A DNA stretch of 64,000 nucleotides from Sphingomonadaceae bacterium 3R27C6 (GTDB lineage: Bacteria > Pseudomonadota > Alphaproteobacteria > Sphingomonadales > Sphingomonadaceae): NCBI GenBank assembly GCA_005503215.1, contig SCNS01000007.1, positions 62,001 to 126,000 of the forward strand, in the 5' to 3' direction. Of the stretch, positions 61,663-64,000 are shown piece by piece. Within the stretch, counting starts at the first letter, position 1. Every line of letters begins with the position of its first letter. A program made the position numbers and the translations under genes. The notes under the pieces were generated by a model that saw only the letters and a list, made by a program, of their open reading frames with translations, was not told the DNA's origin and ran no database searches.

Positions 61663-63269
61663 TGTCGCGGACCTCGGTTCTTGTCGGCGCGCTCGTGCTG
61701 CTGGCGATGATCGGGGGACTGTTCGCGTTGCGCCCGACGCTGGAGCGACTGGTCAGCCCCGGCCCGCTGCGCCCCGCGCATGCGAAGATCGCGGCGCGCT
61801 GCGGAGCCTGCCATTATTCCTTCACCCCGTCGGCCGAGAATGGCAAGTGCAAGGCATGCCATGCCGACGTCGCCAACGATGTCCGCATGCGCACCGGCTT
61901 TCACGGCCGCACGCCATCGGCTGTGAAACAGCAATGCCGTGCCTGCCATCTCGAGCATCAGGGCGCGGTTCAATTTGCCGCGGACCTCAAGGGCACGGGT
62001 TTCGACCATGGCAAGACCGATTTTCCGATCCACGGCAAGCATCGCGGCGTCGCCTGCGCGAACTGCCATAAGTCCGGAACGAAGTTTCGTGCCGCGCCCG
62101 CCGCCTGCGTTGCCTGCCATGTCAAAGACGACGTCCATCAAACCCGTTTCGGCAAGAACTGCGCCAGCTGCCACAGCGAAAGCGGCTGGAAGATCATCCA
62201 TAAGTTCGATCACGCGGCGACCGGCTTTCAATTGGTCGGCGCGCATCAGACGGTTGCTTGCGCCGATTGCCATGTCGGCAATCGCTTCGCCGGGACGCCG
62301 AAACAATGCGTCGCCTGCCACCTGGCGGACGATGTCCACAAGGGGCGCAACGGAACCGACTGTGCCAGCTGCCATTCGCAGCTGAGCTGGAAAGGCGCCC
62401 TGTTCGACCATGAACGGACGCGTTTTCCGCTCGTCGGCCAGCATCGCACGGTTACCTGCACCGCCTGTCACGGCGCGCAGAACGAGCGGCTGCGTCCGCC
62501 GATGCAGTGCGCCGCCTGTCACCGCAAGGACGATGTCCACAAGGGCGTCAACGGCAGTAACTGCGCCACCTGCCATTCGCCCGCGAGCTGGAAAGGCGCG
62601 TTTTTCGATCACAACAAGGCGACGCGTTTTCCGCTGCTCGGTGCGCACAAGCGGGTGCGCTGCGCCACCTGCCACATCAAGCCTGTGCATAGCTTCAAAC
62701 CATCGCGCGAATGCGCCGGGTGCCATGTCCGCCAGGATCCCCACCAGGGCAAGCTGGGGCGAAATTGCGCGGCGTGCCACACCCAGGACCGCTGGCGGCC
62801 GGCGCCGGGCTTTCATCATGCCGCAACGCGCTTTCCGCTGACCGGCGCCCACAGCCGCGTCGCGTGCGCCGATTGCCACCGGAATATGCAATATCGCGCC
62901 GCGGGTGTCACATGCGCCAGTTGCCACGCCGACATCGCGCACAAGGGCCGGTTCGGCACGCCAGCGAGGTGCGAGACATGCCACACGACCGCGCGCTGGA
63001 CCGGCGCGCGGTTCAACCATGATCGCACGGGTTTTTCGCTGACCGGCCGCCATGCCCGGCTCGCCTGCAACAGCTGCCACACCAGGCCGGCGGCGACCGC
63101 GCGGCTGCCGGTGGGCTGTTACGGCTGCCACAAGGCCGACGATCATCACGAAGGCCGTTTCGGCACGAAATGCGAAACCTGCCATGTCGGGGGCGACAGC
63201 TTCAAGACGGTGCGCGTCCCCGCGAACGCGCGCCGCCATCCGGATTTCGACGGGAGGCACCTGCGATGA
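61662..63269 (+). CDS. Multi-heme cytochrome c with 21 CxxCH sites (535 aa)
   Basis: After a signal or anchor helix (SVLVGALVLLAMIGGLFALR) come 21 CxxCH sites, one per 25 residues. Repeat units have the form CHxxDDVHKGxxGxxCxxCHxxxxWKGAxFDHxxTxFPLxGxHxxVxCxxCH; the extra His residues can supply the second axial ligands. Examples are HLADDVHKGRNGTDCASCH and HRKDDVHKGVNGSNCATCH. It is periplasmic, probably held by the N-terminal helix, and could form a long wire across the periplasm. The start at 61662 is fixed by the TGATG overlap; the longer frame reads into the upstream gene. It overlaps the next gene by 4 bp. Confidence 0.9.
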   Translation: MSRTSVLVGALVLLAMIGGLFALRPTLERLVSPGPLRPAHAKIAARCGACHYSFTPSAENGKCKACHADVANDVRMRTGFHGRTPSAVKQQCRACHLEHQGAVQFAADLKGTGFDHGKTDFPIHGKHRGVACANCHKSGTKFRAAPAACVACHVKDDVHQTRFGKNCASCHSESGWKIIHKFDHAATGFQLVGAHQTVACADCHVGNRFAGTPKQCVACHLADDVHKGRNGTDCASCHSQLSWKGALFDHERTRFPLVGQHRTVTCTACHGAQNERLRPPMQCAACHRKDDVHKGVNGSNCATCHSPASWKGAFFDHNKATRFPLLGAHKRVRCATCHIKPVHSFKPSRECAGCHVRQDPHQGKLGRNCAACHTQDRWRPAPGFHHAATRFPLTGAHSRVACADCHRNMQYRAAGVTCASCHADIAHKGRFGTPARCETCHTTARWTGARFNHDRTGFSLTGRHARLACNSCHTRPAATARLPVGCYGCHKADDHHEGRFGTKCETCHVGGDSFKTVRVPANARRHPDFDGRHLR

Positions 63270-63733
63270 TCAAAGCCTGGATCGCCCTGCTGGGCTGTTT
63301 CCTTGTCGCCGCGCTGGCGGCCGCGGCGACGTCCGATCCGCCGCCGATCAAGGTCATCGACCGCTATGACCATATCTCGACGGGGTTCGTGCTCGACGGG
63401 CGGCATGCCGAAATCGGCTGCGACACCTGTCACGCCAAGGCGGTGTTCCGCGGCACGCCGCGCACCTGCGCCGCCTGTCACAACAATGTCCGCGCCGAGG
63501 GCAAGACATTTCGCCACATCCCCACGACCGATGCGTGCGAAAGCTGCCATACCACCAAGGACTGGCTGACCGCGCGCTTCGACCACAGCGGCGTCGTGAC
63601 CAACTGCGTCAGCTGCCACAATAATTTCCAGGCCCCCGGCAAGACCGCCAACCACCCGCCGACCAGCAATCAATGCCAGGATTGCCACCGGGCGATCCAT
63701 TGGAACCAGCTGTTGCCGGGAGCGGCATTATGA
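63266..63733 (+). CDS. Penta-heme cytochrome c (155 aa)
   Basis: A signal peptide (WIALLGCFLVAALAAAA) precedes five CxxCH sites: CDTCH, CAACH, CESCH, CVSCH and CQDCH. Spacer blocks such as DHISTGFVLDGRHAEIGC and TTKDWLTARFDHSGVV, then HPPTSNQCQDCHRAIHW repeat the FDH/H pattern of the 21-heme protein. It probably shares a heme chain with that protein as a smaller partner or terminal carrier. It overlaps both neighbours by 4 bp, so it is translated with them. Confidence 0.88.
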   Translation: MIKAWIALLGCFLVAALAAAATSDPPPIKVIDRYDHISTGFVLDGRHAEIGCDTCHAKAVFRGTPRTCAACHNNVRAEGKTFRHIPTTDACESCHTTKDWLTARFDHSGVVTNCVSCHNNFQAPGKTANHPPTSNQCQDCHRAIHWNQLLPGAAL

Positions 63734-64000
63734 GCGCGCATGCCGCCTTCGAAGCCTTGCTCAAGATCGCGCTCGCGCTGTTACTGCTGTTTTGGGCGAG
63801 CCATGCCGGGGCACAGCGCGGCGGCGACAAGGTGTTGGCCGACGCGAGCGCCGCGGGCACCATCGACTGCCCGACCGTGACGATCCATTTCACGGGCCCG
63901 ATCCGTTACAGCGGCGCGGCCCCGACCGACCAGGGAATGGACGTGCGGCTGCGGGTCGAGATGGTGCAGCCCGGCGTTCGACCTAACCGCGATTTCCTGC
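63730..64000 (+). CDS. Exported protein of unknown function, 3' end outside window
   Basis: The ATG at 63730 overlaps the previous stop (ATGA). The first 28 residues are a signal peptide (IALALLLLFWASHAGA), then GGDKVLADASAAGTIDCPTV and TIHFTGPIRYSGAAPTDQGM, MDVRLRVEMVQPGVRPNRDF to the window end. The strand-rich part may be a small beta domain; I do not recognise it. As a co-translated exported member of the multi-heme operon it could be an outer-membrane partner of the cytochromes, but that needs the missing part. Confidence 0.65.
   Translation, partial: MSAHAAFEALLKIALALLLLFWASHAGAQRGGDKVLADASAAGTIDCPTVTIHFTGPIRYSGAAPTDQGMDVRLRVEMVQPGVRPNRDFL

Noticed and set aside
62100..63100. Direct repeats that could look like a CRISPR array
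   Set aside because: The repeats are diverged, in frame, and code for CxxCH units; there are no uniform spacers and no cas genes.
61587..63260. 557-codon minus-strand frame opposite the 21-heme cytochrome
   Set aside because: Its repeats only mirror the DNA repeats of the cytochrome; no ribosome site or family motif.

Overview
The window is high-GC alphaproteobacterial DNA, most likely from a member of the Sphingomonadales (Sphingopyxis, Sphingobium or Sphingomonas type). The evidence is the compact operons with ATGA/GTGA overlaps, three TonB-dependent receptors, CopA/CopB/CopC/CopD and Cus protein types, and a fused tyrosine-phosphatase-like/sulfide:quinone reductase gene. The genus is inferred from protein style; no rRNA is present.

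Left part (1-15.7 kb): the end of an amidohydrolase gene, then a sulfur-detoxification operon (metallo-beta-lactamase-fold persulfide hydrolase, phosphatase-like/SQR fusion, TauE exporter). Next is a scarred accessory stretch: a CusF-like gene with an in-frame stop, a HigBA-type toxin-antitoxin pair, a resolvase lacking its 5' end, a second persulfide-dioxygenase-like gene, a DUF411 protein, a cation-efflux gene under a textbook MerR-type promoter, the MerR regulator, a 1-Cys peroxiredoxin, a large epimerase/SPW-repeat membrane fusion, and an IS3-family remnant.

Middle (15.7-40.4 kb): a copper and heavy-metal resistance region. It holds a complete CusCBA efflux operon with a CusF-type lipoprotein, small Cys/Met-rich exported proteins, a TonB receptor, a probable PD-(D/E)XK nuclease, a membrane cytochrome c, a Cu(I) P-type ATPase, a methyltransferase, an AraC regulator, CopD and CopC. 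A divergent ECF sigma/anti-sigma/sensor triad of CnrYXH type is followed by multicopper oxidase CopA, CopB, a DUF305 protein, a DUF411 protein, a small lipoprotein and a broken DUF411 copy. Together these sequester, oxidise and export copper in periplasm and inner membrane.

Right part (40.4-58.8 kb): a nutrient-uptake region. A TonB receptor and LysR regulator sit beside a polar amino-acid ABC transporter whose two permeases are fused into one protein and whose operon carries a cystathionine beta-lyase-like enzyme. Then comes a TonB receptor with two PepSY membrane proteins and a HutC-type repressor, with similar operator-like sites before the receptor and before the repressor. An alpha/beta hydrolase-like gene, a methyltransferase and an AraC regulator precede a tyrosine integrase, which lies next to a 46-bp copy of the 3' half of a tRNA-Arg(CCG) gene, probably an attachment site.

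Right end (59-64 kb): an electron-transfer cluster not obviously tied to copper. It contains a ferredoxin-domain flavoprotein and, divergently, a membrane b-type cytochrome, a 21-CxxCH cytochrome, a 5-CxxCH cytochrome and an exported protein that runs off the window. This cluster is the best candidate for an unusual system here.
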